A DNA stretch of 64,000 bases. Origin: Mucilaginibacter endophyticus. GTDB taxonomy: Bacteria > Bacteroidota > Bacteroidia > Sphingobacteriales > Sphingobacteriaceae. The notes beneath the pieces are model-generated. The model made no database searches, had not been told where the DNA came from, and saw only the letters and a list, made by a program, of their open reading frames with translations. The stretch is from assembly GCF_003351025.1 (NCBI RefSeq), contig NZ_QPCG01000001.1, forward strand, positions 1,247,949 to 1,311,948. Direction: 5' to 3'. Shown one piece after another: positions 24,453-33,036 of the stretch. Position numbers and translations under genes: made by a program. The first letter of the stretch is position 1, and every line of letters starts with the position of its first letter.

Positions 24453-25349
24453 ATGCCTGCCTTTAGCCTCAAAAAAGTATATTTGGGCATGAAGGTAATC
24501 AACATCATCAGAGATTCGGCTAATATTGGTATCGGGATATTATCGGCAGCATTCGGACTAAAAGGCTTTTTGTTATCAAGCCATTTTATTGACGGTGGTG
24601 CTACCGGCGTATCCATGCTGATATCAGATATTACATTTTTGCCCATATCTATATTGATCTTTGTTATCAATGTCCCGTTTCTGTGGCTTGGCTACCGGAA
24701 GCTCGGGCTTTGGTTTGCTATAAAAAGTACTATAGCTATAGCATTACTTTCCTTATGCCTCGCTGTAGTTAAGTTTCCTGATGTTACCCACGATAAGTTA
24801 CTTACCGCTGTGTTTGGTGGGGTATTTATAGGCATGGGCAGCGGATTGGCCATGCGCGGAGGAGCAGTGCTTGACGGTACCGAAATTGCGGCAGTATTGG
24901 TTAGTAAAAAAACGCAGATCCTTAAAGTGAGCGACTTTATCCTGTTGCTCAACGTTTTGATATTTGGGATTGCCGCGTCGGTACTGGGGGTAGAACCTGC
25001 CATGTATTCGATATTAACCTACATGGCTGCCGCTAAAATGATCGACTTCCTGCTGAATGGTATCGAACAATATTCAGGTATTACCGTGATCTCCACTAAG
25101 AGTGATGCTATCCGCAGGGCAATCACCGTTACACTTGGCCGTGGTGTTACTATTTATCAGGGTAAAAGCGGCTACGGTAAGGATGGTCATGTTAATGATC
25201 CCCGCGATATCGTTTTCACAGTAGCAACTCGTTTGGAGATTCCATCACTAAAACAAACCATTCTTCGCATTGATCCCAAAGCGTTCATAGTCCAACAAAG
25301 TATTGATGACACTACGGGTGGCTTATTGAAGCGCAAGAAACTACACTAA
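24453..25349 (+). CDS. YitT-family membrane protein (DUF161/DUF2179)
   Basis: 298 residues. Five to six membrane helices occupy about 12-200 (FLLSSHFIDGGATGVSMLI; GLAMRGGAVLDGTEIAAVLV). A cytoplasmic DUF2179 domain follows (ISTKSDAIRRAITVTLGRGVTIYQGKSGYG). YitT proteins are common inner-membrane proteins of unknown transport role. It is 39 bases after lysC and convergent with the thioesterase gene. Confidence 0.9.
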   Translation: MPAFSLKKVYLGMKVINIIRDSANIGIGILSAAFGLKGFLLSSHFIDGGATGVSMLISDITFLPISILIFVINVPFLWLGYRKLGLWFAIKSTIAIALLSLCLAVVKFPDVTHDKLLTAVFGGVFIGMGSGLAMRGGAVLDGTEIAAVLVSKKTQILKVSDFILLLNVLIFGIAASVLGVEPAMYSILTYMAAAKMIDFLLNGIEQYSGITVISTKSDAIRRAITVTLGRGVTIYQGKSGYGKDGHVNDPRDIVFTVATRLEIPSLKQTILRIDPKAFIVQQSIDDTTGGLLKRKKLH

Positions 25350-25351
25350 AA

Positions 25352-25392
25352 GCAGCTAAAAGCTTAAGGCTTAAAGCCGAAAGCTTTCAGCG
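25352..25392. repeat. Hairpin repeat between convergent genes
   Basis: GCTTAAGGCTTAAAGCCGAAAGC style multiple small inverted words (GCTTTTAGC, GGCTTTAAGCC, GAAAGCTTTC). It is likely a bidirectional terminator for the YitT and thioesterase genes. Confidence 0.5.
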
Positions 25393-25398
25393 TTAGAC

Positions 25399-25788
25399 TT
25401 ATAAAACGTTTATTGGATGTTTATGCTCATCAATGGCCACAAAGGTGAATGTGCCGGTGATGGCCTTTTCGCGGACGAAGGAGTACATTTCTTCAATAAA
25501 AATTTCAACCGAAACTTTAAGGCTGGTATTGCCTATGTGTGAAATGTTGCCAACCAGTTCAATAATGGTGCCTGCCGGGATAGGGCGCTTAAAGTCTATC
25601 CGGTCTGATGACACAGTAACCATTCTTTTACGCGTAAAACGGGTGGCTGTAATAAAGGCAACTTCATCCATCATGGCCATCGCCGAACCGCCGAAAAGTG
25701 TATCGTAATGATTGGTATCACTTGGAAATACCGTTTTAAATATTCTTGATTCCGCCTCCTTAATTCGTTCTTCGGTTGTCATACTCAT
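25399..25788 (-). CDS. Acyl-CoA thioesterase (YciA-like hotdog)
   Basis: 129 residues of one hotdog fold. The signature is FPSDTNHYDTLFGGSAMAMMDEVAFITATRF, with the Asn-His-x-x-x-x-LFGG and catalytic Asp. VSSDRIDFKRPIPAGTIIELVG follows. Such enzymes hydrolyse acyl-CoA esters to free acid and CoA. It is close to fabH but is separated from it by a terminator, so it is probably transcribed apart. Confidence 0.88.
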   Translation of the reverse strand: MSMTTEERIKEAESRIFKTVFPSDTNHYDTLFGGSAMAMMDEVAFITATRFTRKRMVTVSSDRIDFKRPIPAGTIIELVGNISHIGNTSLKVSVEIFIEEMYSFVREKAITGTFTFVAIDEHKHPINVL

Positions 25789-25803
25789 AGTATATTAATA
25801 AAT

Positions 25804-25832
25804 AAGGCTTTCCTGTGGTAAAGGAAAGCCTT
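25804..25832 (-). terminator. Terminator of fabH
   Basis: Perfect arms AAGGCTTTCCT / AGGAAAGCCTT with a 7-base loop, between the fabH stop and the thioesterase start. Confidence 0.75.
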
Positions 25833-25862
25833 TGTATTTTCAGATTGTGTTATAAACGGGTA

Positions 25863-26861
25863 TTATCTTAGTTTGCCCCACTTTAAATAAGTGGCTCCCC
25901 ATGAAAAGCCTGCACCAAATGCAGTCAGGATCACGTTATCGTTCTCTTTGAAATCGGCTTTGTAATCCCACAATGCCAACGGGATGGTAGCGGCTGTAGT
26001 GTTACCGTAGCGGTCGATATTGATCTTAACGCGGCTTTCCGGTAAACCCAATGCATCGCCTACGGCATGGATAATGCGGTAGTTAGCCTGGTGAGGGATC
26101 AGCCAGTTAATGTCATCAATGGTGAGGTTGTTGCGCTGCAAGATGGAGGTACAGCTTTCAGTCATACCTTTAATGGCTGCTTTGAAAACCACGCGGCCGT
26201 CCTGACGGATATAATGTAGTTTGCCGTCGATGGTTTCTTCTGATGCCGGGTTCATTGAACCACCGCCAGGAACATATAAATGTTCGCGTCCGTGGCCGTC
26301 AGTTTTAAACACGCTGTCTATGACACCAATATCTTCGGTTGAGGCTTCAAGCAACACGGCTCCCGCGCCATCACCAAAAAGGATACAGGTATTACGGTCG
26401 GCATAGTTAACGATGGCACTGTTTTGATCGGCGCCGATAACTATTACTTTTTTATAGCGGTTGCTTTCAACCAGGCTTGAACCAAGGGTAAATGCATAAA
26501 GGAAACCACTGCAGGCCGCATTAACGTCAGATGCCCAGGCATTGTTTAATCCGCATTTGTCGCAAACAATACTGGCTGTAGAAATCAGCAGGTAATCAGG
26601 GGTAGAAGTAGCTACAATTACGCACTCAATTTCAGAAGGATCAACTTTGGCATTTTCAAGTAAATTTTTTACCGCAAAGGCCGCCATGTCTGAAGTAGCA
26701 AGTGTCCGGTCGGCAAGAATCCTTCTTTCCTTTATCCCTGTACGCGAAACTATCCAATCGCTGTTGGTGTCAACCATTTTTTCTAAATCGCTATTAGTTA
26801 AAATGTTGTCAGGAACATAGCCGCCTACACCGGTAATAACCGCGCTACTTTTTAATGCCAT
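25863..26861 (-). CDS. fabH: 3-oxoacyl-ACP synthase III
   Basis: 332 residues. The catalytic triad is complete: Cys117 in NAACSGF, His in PHQANYRI, and Asn in DRYGNTTAAT. The N-terminal TGVGGYVPDNILTN and SDWIVSRTGIKERR are typical of FabH. It condenses acyl-CoA with malonyl-ACP to start fatty-acid synthesis. In Bacteroidota it often starts branched iso chains, but substrate preference cannot be read here. Monocistronic, with an upstream TATCTTTG box and its own terminator. Confidence 0.94.
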   Translation of the reverse strand: MALKSSAVITGVGGYVPDNILTNSDLEKMVDTNSDWIVSRTGIKERRILADRTLATSDMAAFAVKNLLENAKVDPSEIECVIVATSTPDYLLISTASIVCDKCGLNNAWASDVNAACSGFLYAFTLGSSLVESNRYKKVIVIGADQNSAIVNYADRNTCILFGDGAGAVLLEASTEDIGVIDSVFKTDGHGREHLYVPGGGSMNPASEETIDGKLHYIRQDGRVVFKAAIKGMTESCTSILQRNNLTIDDINWLIPHQANYRIIHAVGDALGLPESRVKINIDRYGNTTAATIPLALWDYKADFKENDNVILTAFGAGFSWGATYLKWGKLR

Positions 26862-26889
26862 AAATATTATATATTCTCAAAAAAACATG

Positions 26890-26897
26890 CAAAGATA
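26890..26897 (-). promoter_or_regulatory. Candidate -7 box for fabH
   Basis: TATCTTTG on the minus strand, 28 bases before ATG 26861. No well-spaced TTG at -33 was found. Confidence 0.45.
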
Positions 26898-27082
26898 GGG
26901 AAATTTGGCGGTTTAATGGTGTCATGCAACTGTATGATTATATAATTGCGTTTCCGGACGCTGCAATAAATTACCATTTGTCGACACAAAAAGGCTTCTA
27001 AACGACACATCCTAAAACCTCAGTAACGTTCCTGTTACTTTTGAATCAACAACTTAGATTAAACTTAAAAGGAGAGTATACA

Positions 27083-27823
27083 ATGGAAAGAAAGAACTTT
27101 TTAAAAAGCCTGGTAATTGGCGCGGTATCAACCTCGGCATTGGTTGAAGCCTGTAAAAAAGATGCAGATACTGTTACAGGAACTACCACCACTTCGGGAA
27201 GTTCATCTTCCGGCAGCAGTTCAGGTTCAACCGATTCTGGTACTTGCAGCGTTGCGCCAACAGAAACTGAGGGCCCGTATCCAACACATGCTCCGGCATC
27301 ATATGTACGAAGCGATATTACCGACGGCCGTACCGGGTACAAGCTTACAGTGAAAATTACAATCAATAACAGCAATAGTAGCTGCGCCGCGCTTCCTTCA
27401 GCGCTGGTTGATATCTGGCATTGCGATGCTGAAGGTAATTATTCAGAATACGGCGGCAGCGGTTCGCAATCAACCAATTACACTTCGGTTCACTTTTTAC
27501 GCGGCAGGCAAACAACCGATTCAAACGGCTTGGTAACTTTTACATCTATTTTTCCGGGTTGGTATACCGGGAGGGCAACGCATATCCATGTGCATGCGTA
27601 TAATTCATCGGGGACCTCATTAAAAGTAACGCAGATTGCTTTCCCTGAGGGGACAGGCACAGCGCTGGCAGCAGTTAACGGTTATAGTAAAGGAATGAGC
27701 GGTTATACCTATAACGCTACCGATAATGTGTTCAGCGATGGCTATTCGCTTGAGCTTGCAACCGTTACAGGCAATGCTACCGATGGGTTTGTATTAAGCA
27801 TTAGCCTTAGCGTGCCCGCCTAA
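27083..27823 (+). CDS. Secreted intradiol-dioxygenase-like protein
   Basis: 246 residues from ATG 27083. The leader MERKNFLKSLVIGAVS...EAC ends in a lipobox-like Cys, so it may be a lipoprotein; a Ser/Gly/Thr-rich linker follows (about 31-55). The rest is the intradiol ring-cleavage fold: ETEGPYP, SALVDIWHCDAEGNYSEY, TFTSIFPGWYTGRATHIHVHAY. The Tyr-Tyr-His-His Fe(III) ligands appear present. Cytoplasmic homologues open catechol or protocatechuate; secreted versions in Bacteroidota have unknown substrates. A TACTTTTG box lies at 27036. Confidence 0.85.
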   Translation: MERKNFLKSLVIGAVSTSALVEACKKDADTVTGTTTTSGSSSSGSSSGSTDSGTCSVAPTETEGPYPTHAPASYVRSDITDGRTGYKLTVKITINNSNSSCAALPSALVDIWHCDAEGNYSEYGGSGSQSTNYTSVHFLRGRQTTDSNGLVTFTSIFPGWYTGRATHIHVHAYNSSGTSLKVTQIAFPEGTGTALAAVNGYSKGMSGYTYNATDNVFSDGYSLELATVTGNATDGFVLSISLSVPA

Positions 27824-27892
27824 AATTTTCATTTTGTTTTTTGTAAAAGGGCGTCGGTTACTGCCGATGCCTTGTTTTCATTATTCTTTATT

Positions 27893-28414
27893 ATGCAAAA
27901 GCGTGTGATTGTTTTGTGCTACCGTAAGGTGATCGATAATCGGTCGGTTAAACAGTGGGATAAACTGGTGTTTGACAGCACTTACCTGGAATTTAAAATG
28001 CAGGCCCAGAATTTTAGCCAGGGAACAGCTTATACTTCCTATGCCGAGCTGATGAGGAATGTTGCTAATGCCCGGCGTTTAACCGGTATGGTAACACCAT
28101 CTGCCACAGGATATATTCAGCAGCTTGGCAGTATTATGCCCGACATTTTAAATAACGTTGGCAGGCGCTTTCTTACGTTTAGCAGGTTTCAGTTCGAAAT
28201 CATCAACTCCGACATTAATGATAAGGATAAACACCAGGTGGCGGTTAACTTTTATTCGGCTCCGTTGATCTGGCATGATACCATTGACAGTTATTTGCTG
28301 ATCTCCGATCATCTGCCCGAAAATCAACCTTCCGCAGAGGGCGACGCCATATCAACCAATCTTATGCAGTTGCAACCATATGTAAACATCAGTTCATTAC
28401 AATATCTTGATTAA
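27893..28414 (+). CDS. Protein of unknown function upstream of pirin-like gene
   Basis: 173 residues from ATG 27893 (MQKRVIVLCYRKV), with an in-frame ATG at 27872. There is no signal peptide or membrane helix. It contains a polar middle with MVTPSATGYIQQLGSIMPDILNNVG and ends LQPYVNISSLQYLD. I do not recognise the family. Its stop overlaps the start region of the following pirin-like gene, so translation is probably coupled and the two may act together. Confidence 0.65.
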   Translation: MQKRVIVLCYRKVIDNRSVKQWDKLVFDSTYLEFKMQAQNFSQGTAYTSYAELMRNVANARRLTGMVTPSATGYIQQLGSIMPDILNNVGRRFLTFSRFQFEIINSDINDKDKHQVAVNFYSAPLIWHDTIDSYLLISDHLPENQPSAEGDAISTNLMQLQPYVNISSLQYLD

Positions 28415-28415
28415 A

Positions 28416-29117
28416 ATGGAAATGATCTCACCGGGACAAATATATTTAGCCGATCAAAGGGGGCTTGCGAAAACTCAGGTTTGGAGGCGTTACAGCAGTT
28501 TTAACTATGGTGATTACTTTAATGAGTATCGCAGGCCCTTCGGCAGGCTGGAGGTATGGAATGATGAAATGCTGGCGGGCGGGAAATCAGCTGTAGTTAC
28601 TATCGAGAGCCCCTGCCGATTTGTTTTAATACCTGTTACGGGTGAAGTGTTTTTAAAAAAGTCAAATGGCGATATGCGTTTGATTGATGTAGGAGAGGTA
28701 TTCGTTGGTGGGGCAACTACCGGCGAACGATTTGAGTTGATGAATCTTTATAAAAGCGATTGGATCAATTATATTTATTTGCAATTGAAAGATAATGAGG
28801 CTATAAACGCACCCTGTGATGAGGTTTTTAATTTTGAGCTTACCGGTAAGCAAAATCAACTGATCAACGTGGTGCCGTATGCCGCAAATCATCCTTTTCG
28901 TTTACATATAGGGCAGTTTAGCGGACGAATGGACGCGCTTTACAGGGTTCAAAGTGATAGTTCGTTATTTTACGCCTTTGTGCTTGCAGGGGCTTTTGAA
29001 TTGCAGGGTCGCCTGATGCACGAGCGTGATGGTCTGGCCTTATGGCAACTGGAAGAGGCCGATCTGGAAGCGTTAAGCAATAACGCGGTGGTTGTGATAC
29101 TGGAAATATTATGGTGA
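28416..29117 (+). CDS. Pirin-like cupin, metal ligands lost
   Basis: 233 residues from ATG 28416; a TTG start at 28407 would overlap the previous gene more. The start IYLADQRGLAKTQVWRRYSSFNYGDYF follows the Bacteroidota pirin pattern. FGRLEVWNDEMLAGGK corresponds to the next strand. The four metal ligands of pirins (HxH and HxE) are not there: the first region reads IESPCRFVLIPVTGEVFL, with no His. It is probably not a quercetinase-type enzyme and may be a binding or regulatory cupin. Confidence 0.75.
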   Translation: MEMISPGQIYLADQRGLAKTQVWRRYSSFNYGDYFNEYRRPFGRLEVWNDEMLAGGKSAVVTIESPCRFVLIPVTGEVFLKKSNGDMRLIDVGEVFVGGATTGERFELMNLYKSDWINYIYLQLKDNEAINAPCDEVFNFELTGKQNQLINVVPYAANHPFRLHIGQFSGRMDALYRVQSDSSLFYAFVLAGAFELQGRLMHERDGLALWQLEEADLEALSNNAVVVILEILW

Positions 29118-29140
29118 TTATTTTTTCGCGATTTTATAAT

Positions 29141-29177
29141 AAAAAGCGTCTCTCAGGATTTCTGAGAGACGCTTTTT
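29141..29177. terminator. Bidirectional terminator
   Basis: Perfect 16-bp arms AAAAAGCGTCTCTCAG / CTGAGAGACGCTTTTT with a 5-base loop, between the convergent pirin-like and SDR genes. Confidence 0.88.
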
Positions 29178-29194
29178 ATTTGGGGGGCTTTCGA

Positions 29195-29959
29195 TTAAAT
29201 AGCCATCCCGCCCGAAGCTTCTATGCGTTGGCCGTTAACCCAACGCGCATCCTCAGTACATAAGAAAGCTACTACACCGCCGATATCTTCAGCAACGCCC
29301 GGTCGACCAAGGGCAGTGATGCTGCTCACCATTTTCTGAGTTTCTTCACTGTTACGCAAATGACCGCCGCCAAAATCAGTCATGATGGCGCCAGGAGCAA
29401 CTACGTTAGCACGGATTCCTCTTCCTCCAAGTTCTTTAGCCAGGTAACGGGTGAAAATTTCTACCGCGCCTTTCATTGAAGCATAGGCAGAAGAACGGGG
29501 AACCGATACGCGGGTTAGTCCTGACGATACATTCACAATACCGCCGCCATCGGCCATTAATGAGATCAGTTTTTGGGTTAAAAAGTATACGCCTTTAAAG
29601 TGAACGTTCAATAAGTCATCAAAAAACTCCTCGGTAACATCGCTGATGGCGCTATAGCCGCCCTGGCCCGCATTGTTCACTAAAAAATCAATATGATCGG
29701 CCCCGAATTTATCTGTTAACAATTCACGGAGTTTTTCGGTAAAGGCGTCGAAGCTTTTAATTACCCCGGTATTTAGTTGCAATGCCGCTGCTCTTGCTCC
29801 GCTTTGCTCAACCAGGTTAACAACTTTTTCAGCCTCTTCGGCATTTGTATTGTAAGTTATAACAACGTCTATTCCTTTTTCGGCAAGCCTTAAGGCCATG
29901 TCCCTGCCTAATCCGCGGCTACCGCCGGTTACTACCGCTATTTTATTTCTGTTTTCCAT
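29195..29959 (-). CDS. SDR-family oxidoreductase
   Basis: 254 residues. Classical SDR features: TGGSRGLGRDMA cofactor loop, NNAG at about 92, Ser in NVSSG, the YxxxK pair in SAYASMKGA, and GVAEDIGGVVAFL near the C-terminus with WVNGQRIEASGG. The loop Arg favours NADP(H). Substrate not determinable. The gene is alone on the minus strand; the nitrilase gene ends about 100 bases upstream in the same direction. Confidence 0.9.
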   Translation of the reverse strand: MENRNKIAVVTGGSRGLGRDMALRLAEKGIDVVITYNTNAEEAEKVVNLVEQSGARAAALQLNTGVIKSFDAFTEKLRELLTDKFGADHIDFLVNNAGQGGYSAISDVTEEFFDDLLNVHFKGVYFLTQKLISLMADGGGIVNVSSGLTRVSVPRSSAYASMKGAVEIFTRYLAKELGGRGIRANVVAPGAIMTDFGGGHLRNSEETQKMVSSITALGRPGVAEDIGGVVAFLCTEDARWVNGQRIEASGGMAI

Positions 29960-30064
29960 TTTGTTTTTGTTTATGATACAAAAGTAAAACAGACAAGCAG
30001 CCAGGTGTTTGAATAAATCAATCTATTATTTGCAAAATTCAAATAATGGTTAAAATGGCGGCAA

Positions 30065-30856
30065 TCAATAATCGTACAATTGAGGCTTAAACCTTTTGGC
30101 TAAATAGCCTGTGGCTTTTTCAATAGCTATATCTGCTATAATAACGCCGGTTGTTCCGTAAGCCTGGTAAGTCAGAAGAGTACCATCCGGCGCAATAATT
30201 GAGCTTGCAGATTCCGGGTAAAGCGAGCCATAATTGGAGCTGGCAAAATAGATGGTGTTTTCCAAAGCACGCATCATCATTGCTTTTTCATAATACGGAT
30301 TAGCCATGCTGCCCCATTCGGTAAGGATTGTACCTTCAGTATTACTACCCGAAAAATGCGGATGAAAAACAATATGCGCGCCATTGCGTGCCGCCCATCT
30401 TACCGATTCAGGATAGCGGAAACCTTCATGGCAAATGGTGATACCAAACTTTAATCCATTAACTTCAAAAACATTTCTTTGAGTTCCCGCAACCCACATA
30501 GTATCTTCCGATGGATCTAACTGGTTTTTGGTTTGATAGCCAAGTACTTCGCCGGTATCAGATATTACATGCGCAATGTTTAATAATCCGCTTTCGCTGT
30601 ACCAATCCATAGGCATAATCACTGCTATTTTGTTTTCGACGGCTATCCGGCGTACTTCATCTAATGCCTGCTGCAACATGGCGGGGGATGTTGCCTCTGG
30701 TTCGGCAATCATGCCCGGGTACCCCGGTATATATGATTCAGGAAAACAAATCACCTGTGCATCCTGGGCTGCTGCATCTTTGATCAGCTTTTCGGCCTGA
30801 TTTAAACCATCATTAATTGATTTTGGAAATGGGGGAGTGGCTATTGCTACTTTCAT
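30065..30856 (-). CDS. Carbon-nitrogen hydrolase (nitrilase superfamily)
   Basis: 263 residues. The catalytic triad is visible: Glu40 (FPESYIPGYPG), Lys110 (YQTKNQL) and Cys142 (TICHEGFRYPE). The family covers amidases, nitrilases and carbamoylases acting on small C-N substrates in the cytoplasm. 'CHE' at the nucleophile is seen in several amidase-like groups. No partner gene indicates the substrate. It lies divergently from the zinc alcohol dehydrogenase. Confidence 0.88.
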   Translation of the reverse strand: MKVAIATPPFPKSINDGLNQAEKLIKDAAAQDAQVICFPESYIPGYPGMIAEPEATSPAMLQQALDEVRRIAVENKIAVIMPMDWYSESGLLNIAHVISDTGEVLGYQTKNQLDPSEDTMWVAGTQRNVFEVNGLKFGITICHEGFRYPESVRWAARNGAHIVFHPHFSGSNTEGTILTEWGSMANPYYEKAMMMRALENTIYFASSNYGSLYPESASSIIAPDGTLLTYQAYGTTGVIIADIAIEKATGYLAKRFKPQLYDY

Positions 30857-30953
30857 GAGGTGTTAATCTATATGCTAAATTAAAAGTTTGATCTTACCCA
30901 TCGTAACAATATCCATTCAAGAGTCGGTTTTTTGTTTTAAAAAGCCATTGAGC

Positions 30954-30986
30954 TTGTAATGTTTGCAAAATATCATTGTACATTTG
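30954..30986 (+). promoter_or_regulatory. Candidate promoter of the alcohol dehydrogenase gene
   Basis: TACATTTG (30979-30986) fits the -7 box. A TTG at 30954-30956 gives a 22-base spacer, near the usual 19-21. The leader is then about 55 bases. Confidence 0.5.
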
Positions 30987-31046
30987 TTAGGGAGATCCTC
31001 TCTACAATTCATAAATCATCATTCACACTACTTAACATTTACTACT

Positions 31047-32090
31047 ATGATTGAAACTAAAGCGTATGCCGCGCAAGACGAAAACACGCCGCTTGCTCCC
31101 TGGACTTTTGAAAGGCGCGAAGTTGGCCCAAATGATGTGCAGTTTGATATTTTGTACTGCGGCGTTTGCCACTCAGATTTACACCAGATTAAAAACGATT
31201 GGTTCCCCGGCATATTCCCAATGGTACCCGGACACGAAATTGTTGGCCGTGTAGTTAAAGTTGGCGAAAATGTAAAAGGCTTTAAAGTTGGCGACCTAGC
31301 AGCTACCGGCTGTATGGTTGACTCATGCCGTGTATGCGAAAACTGCAAACGTGATCTGGAGCAATATTGCTTAAATGGAAGCTCGCAAACCTATAACGGT
31401 CTCGAGCAGGATCATAAAACGCCTACTTACGGCGGTTATTCAAACACCATTGTTGTTAACCAGGATTTTGTACTGCACCTTAAAGAAGGTGTTGATCTGG
31501 CGGCAGTTGCTCCATTATTATGTGCCGGTATTACCACTTACTCACCTTTAAGGCATTGGAAAGTAGGCAAAGGCCATAAACTGGCGGTGCTTGGCTTAGG
31601 TGGTTTAGGCCACATGGCGGTTAAATTTGGTGTGGCTTTTGGTGCTGATGTTACTGTATTAAGTACATCGCCTAAAAAAGAAGAAGACGCTAAAAAATTA
31701 GGCGCTCACCATTTTGTGGTTACTACCGATCCTAAGCAGGTTGAAGCTGCTAAAAATACATTTGATTTTATTTTGGATACGGTATCGGCCGAGCATGACT
31801 TTAACATGTACCTATCGTTATTACGTACCGACGGCGTTCATATTTGTGTGGGCGTTCCACCTAAACCAGCGCAGATTGCTGCCTTTAGTTTATTGGGCGG
31901 CCGTAAAAGCTTAGCAGGTTCGGGCATTGGTGGTATTAAAGAAACACAGGAAATGCTTGATTTCTGCGCCGAGAACAACATTGTATCGGATATTGAAATG
32001 ATTGATATCAAAGATATCCACACCGCTTATGACCGCATGGAAAAAGGCGACGTACGTTACAGGTTTGTAATTGATATGGCTACTTTGTAA
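31047..32090 (+). CDS. Zinc-dependent alcohol dehydrogenase (CAD/YahK-like)
   Basis: 347 residues from ATG 31047 (MIETKAYAAQ). Catalytic zinc ligands are in YCGVCHSDLH (Cys41) and PGHEIVG (His63). The structural zinc loop is CRVCENCKRD plus a nearby Cys. GLGGLGHMAVKFG binds the dinucleotide. ATGCMVDSC and the overall layout match YahK/cinnamyl-alcohol-dehydrogenase-like NADP enzymes that reduce aldehydes. A family B repeat that ends in a T run follows and may terminate the transcript. Confidence 0.93.
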   Translation: MIETKAYAAQDENTPLAPWTFERREVGPNDVQFDILYCGVCHSDLHQIKNDWFPGIFPMVPGHEIVGRVVKVGENVKGFKVGDLAATGCMVDSCRVCENCKRDLEQYCLNGSSQTYNGLEQDHKTPTYGGYSNTIVVNQDFVLHLKEGVDLAAVAPLLCAGITTYSPLRHWKVGKGHKLAVLGLGGLGHMAVKFGVAFGADVTVLSTSPKKEEDAKKLGAHHFVVTTDPKQVEAAKNTFDFILDTVSAEHDFNMYLSLLRTDGVHICVGVPPKPAQIAAFSLLGGRKSLAGSGIGGIKETQEMLDFCAENNIVSDIEMIDIKDIHTAYDRMEKGDVRYRFVIDMATL

Positions 32091-32116
32091 TTAAGCTGCT
32101 AATCAAATAACCAAGC

Positions 32117-32199
32117 GTCATTGCGAGGTACGAAGCAATCTCCGACTAACAGGTCCGCCCTGTATAGTTTGGGATTGCTTCGTACCTTACAGCAATGAC
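32117..32199. repeat. REP-like palindrome, family B copy 5 (terminator-like)
   Basis: AGCGTCATTGC / GCAATGACGCT arms. The following six T make it look like a rho-independent terminator for the upstream dehydrogenase. Its middle (CTGTATAGTTTGGGATTGCTTCG) matches copy 6 at 40561. Confidence 0.85.
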
Positions 32200-32377
32200 G
32201 CTTTTTTATTATGGCGGTTCCCCGGTAATTTCCCAGCAATCATATTTTTCATTTCAATATGGGCGCTCAGGACGATTAATCAGGGTGTATTTTCTGCTAT
32301 TGTAAGAAAAAAATTATCTGACAGGCAACGCCAGCTTTAAAATGGTAGTAATCATTATGTACACAAAATATCACTAA

Positions 32378-32914
32378 ATGAAACTACTATCAAAGTTAAC
32401 AGCAGCGGTCCTTGTAGCGGGAGCCCTGTTTTTCACAAATACGGTAAAAGCGCAAACCACTCCTGCAAACGCTTTCCGTTTAGGTTTAGGAATTGAAACT
32501 GGTTTACCCACAGGCGTAGCCAAACTTGGCAGCACCTTTACCTTAGGTGGTACAGCTCGTTTGCAATATGGTATAAGCGATAGCTTTGCCCTTACCTATA
32601 CTATGGGCGGTTATCACTTCTTCCCTAAGAAAATTCCGGGAACAGATCAGCGTTACGGAAGCTATGGCGAAATCCCTATCAAATTTGGTGTTAAAGAATT
32701 TTTTGTACCAAGTGTATACGTTGCCGGCGAAGTTGGTATAGCTTACGAAAAACTGGAACATGGCTGGGGCCCGCACAGGCTGGATCTTTCGCCAGGCATA
32801 GGCTGGGCTAATAAAAGCTGGGATGTAAGCTTCCGTTATGAGAATTTTTCTGGTGCTAACCAGGATCATTTCGGTATGCTTGGTCTGCGTTTAGCTTACG
32901 GATTTGCCTTGTAA
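32378..32914 (+). CDS. Outer-membrane beta-barrel protein
   Basis: 178 residues. The signal peptide ends near VKAQ. The mature chain alternates hydrophobic and polar residues in eight or so strands (FRLGLGIETGLPTG, TLGGTARLQYGISDSFALTY, VYVAGEVGIAYEKL). It ends with an aromatic-rich LGLRLAYGFAL, the usual barrel-insertion signal. It resembles the OmpW/porin-like small barrels of Bacteroidota. Ligand unknown. Confidence 0.82.
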   Translation: MKLLSKLTAAVLVAGALFFTNTVKAQTTPANAFRLGLGIETGLPTGVAKLGSTFTLGGTARLQYGISDSFALTYTMGGYHFFPKKIPGTDQRYGSYGEIPIKFGVKEFFVPSVYVAGEVGIAYEKLEHGWGPHRLDLSPGIGWANKSWDVSFRYENFSGANQDHFGMLGLRLAYGFAL

Positions 32915-32979
32915 TTTAGCCTTCGATGTAACTATTAACTAACAGAGCCTACTCACCCAGGTTATGTTAGGTTGACTGG

Positions 32980-33013
32980 CCCTCTCCCGGTTTTACCGGG
33001 GGAGGGTTTTTAT
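32980..33013. terminator. Terminator between the barrel and GH39 genes
   Basis: CCCTCTCCCGG / CCGGGGGAGGG with a 5-base loop, then TTTTTATTT. It lies between convergent genes. Confidence 0.85.
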
Positions 33014-33036
33014 TTACAAAATGGCCGGTAATTTAA

